Source: Deltaproteobacteria bacterium
GTDB taxonomy: Bacteria > JAUYMQ01
Length of the DNA: 5,101 bases
Reading direction: 5' to 3'
Assembly (NCBI GenBank): GCA_030698575.1
Contig: JAUYMQ010000410.1
Location: 1-5,101 of the forward strand
Of the stretch, positions 4,943 to 5,101 are shown piece after piece. Numbering within the stretch: position 1 is the first letter of the stretch; each line of letters opens with the position of its first letter. The position numbers and the translations under genes are program-made. The notes beneath the pieces were generated by a model. The model ran no database searches. It was not told the origin of the DNA and saw only the letters and a program-made list of their open reading frames with translations.

Positions 4943-5041
4943 CGCATGTCATTGCGAGGAGCGAAGCGACGAAGCAATCCCCCGGCAAGTGCCAAGGGGA
5001 TTGCTTCGTCGGGCCTGTGGCCCTCCTCGCAATGACATGCG
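4943..5041. repeat. 99-bp dispersed palindromic repeat ('CEERSDEAI' / MITE-like type)
   Basis: The outer stem is perfect over 19 bp (4943-4961 with 5023-5041; core GTCATTGCGAGGAG). An inner stem is perfect over 16 bp (4967-4982 with 4996-5011; core ACGAAGCAATCCCC). The 13-nt loop contains a small GGC/GCC stem. Between the two stems the left side has five unpaired bases, and the right side has GGCC-TGT-GGCC, which can fold as its own hairpin to make a three-way junction. From memory, GTCATTGCGAGGAG plus GAAGCAATC is a repeat found in many bacterial phyla, and its translations are often mis-annotated as short proteins (SLRGAKRRSNP here on plus, LLRRFAPRND on minus). It is probably non-coding and dispersed in this genome. 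It may serve as a transcription end for the convergent genes. Confidence 0.8.
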
Positions 5042-5046
5042 CGGTG

Positions 5047-5100
5047 CTAAACGCGGATGAACTCGGCGACGCCGGGGGCGGAGCGGAGGGCGCAAAGCTC
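5047..5100 (-). CDS. C-terminal end of an unidentified gene (partial)
   Basis: On the minus strand a frame enters from the right edge and ends at TAG (5047-5049), giving ELCALRSAPGVAEFIRV. All 17 sense codons except the last two or three end in C or G, typical of the native genes here, while the other two minus frames are proline/arginine-rich or pass into the repeat. The pattern LRSAPGVAEF is reminiscent of ACT-like or other small alpha/beta domain ends, but this is too short to assign. The stop lies only six bases from the palindromic repeat. Confidence 0.5.
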   Translation of the reverse strand, partial: ELCALRSAPGVAEFIRV

Positions 5101-5101
5101 T

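Noticed and set aside
4627-5035. Three short open frames over the palindromic region on both strands
   Set aside because: They translate repeat DNA (SLRGAKRRSNP, LLRRFAPRND), a known source of spurious short proteins, and have no ribosome binding sites.
4722-5041. CRISPR array or tRNA/rRNA gene in the structured intergenic region
   Set aside because: There is no regular repeat-spacer series. The stems do not fit a cloverleaf, and no rRNA-like sequence is seen.

Overview
The window is about 5.1 kb of high-GC bacterial DNA, mostly in the mid-60s percent by eye. Its genes use G or C at nearly every third codon position and have clear Shine-Dalgarno sites. The gene content (a phosphotriesterase-related metallohydrolase, an MscS-type channel, and a protein resembling the V4R / heme-NO-binding-like TIGR02265 group common in Myxococcota) fits a high-GC Gram-negative bacterium. 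It could be deltaproteobacterial in the old broad sense or a related uncultured lineage. No phylogenetic marker is present, so this assignment is tentative.

Layout. Positions 2-166 (+) hold the C-terminal tail of a membrane protein. Positions 195-1154 (-) hold a 319-residue protein with an N-terminal HARE-HTH-like winged helix and a C-terminal PD-(D/E)XK-nuclease-like domain of the HrgA/COG2958 type. This gene is visibly richer in A+T than its surroundings and probably arrived by transfer. Positions about 1155-1400 are its upstream region, with a candidate promoter and a leader hairpin. Positions 1356-1812 look like a scar: a minus-strand coding stretch and the 3' end of an unrelated plus-strand gene lie back to back, and neither looks complete. 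Positions 1865-2476 (+) hold the TIGR02265/V4R-like protein. Positions 2592-3539 (+) hold a phosphotriesterase-family hydrolase with all six metal ligands, followed 36 bp later by an MscS-family channel (3576-4670, +). These two are probably co-transcribed. Positions 5047-5100 (-) are the last 17 codons of another gene, convergent with the channel gene.

The 376-bp convergent intergenic region (4671-5046) is the most structured part of the window. It contains a long imperfect palindrome (4722-4880) whose two arms match in six collinear blocks. Part of it can also form a competing hairpin (4834-4914). Beside it is a 99-bp perfect-stem hairpin (4943-5041) belonging to the dispersed repeat whose translation is often mis-annotated as short proteins reading 'CEERSDEAI' or 'SLRGAKRRSNP'.

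Working together: the hydrolase and channel may share a transcript, but nothing shows that they act in one pathway. The HrgA-like protein is an orphan here: no methyltransferase, helicase, integrase or other defence gene is in view. No complete new multi-gene system is visible. The best leads are the orphan nuclease-like gene in its AT-richer islet and the double palindromic element after the channel gene.
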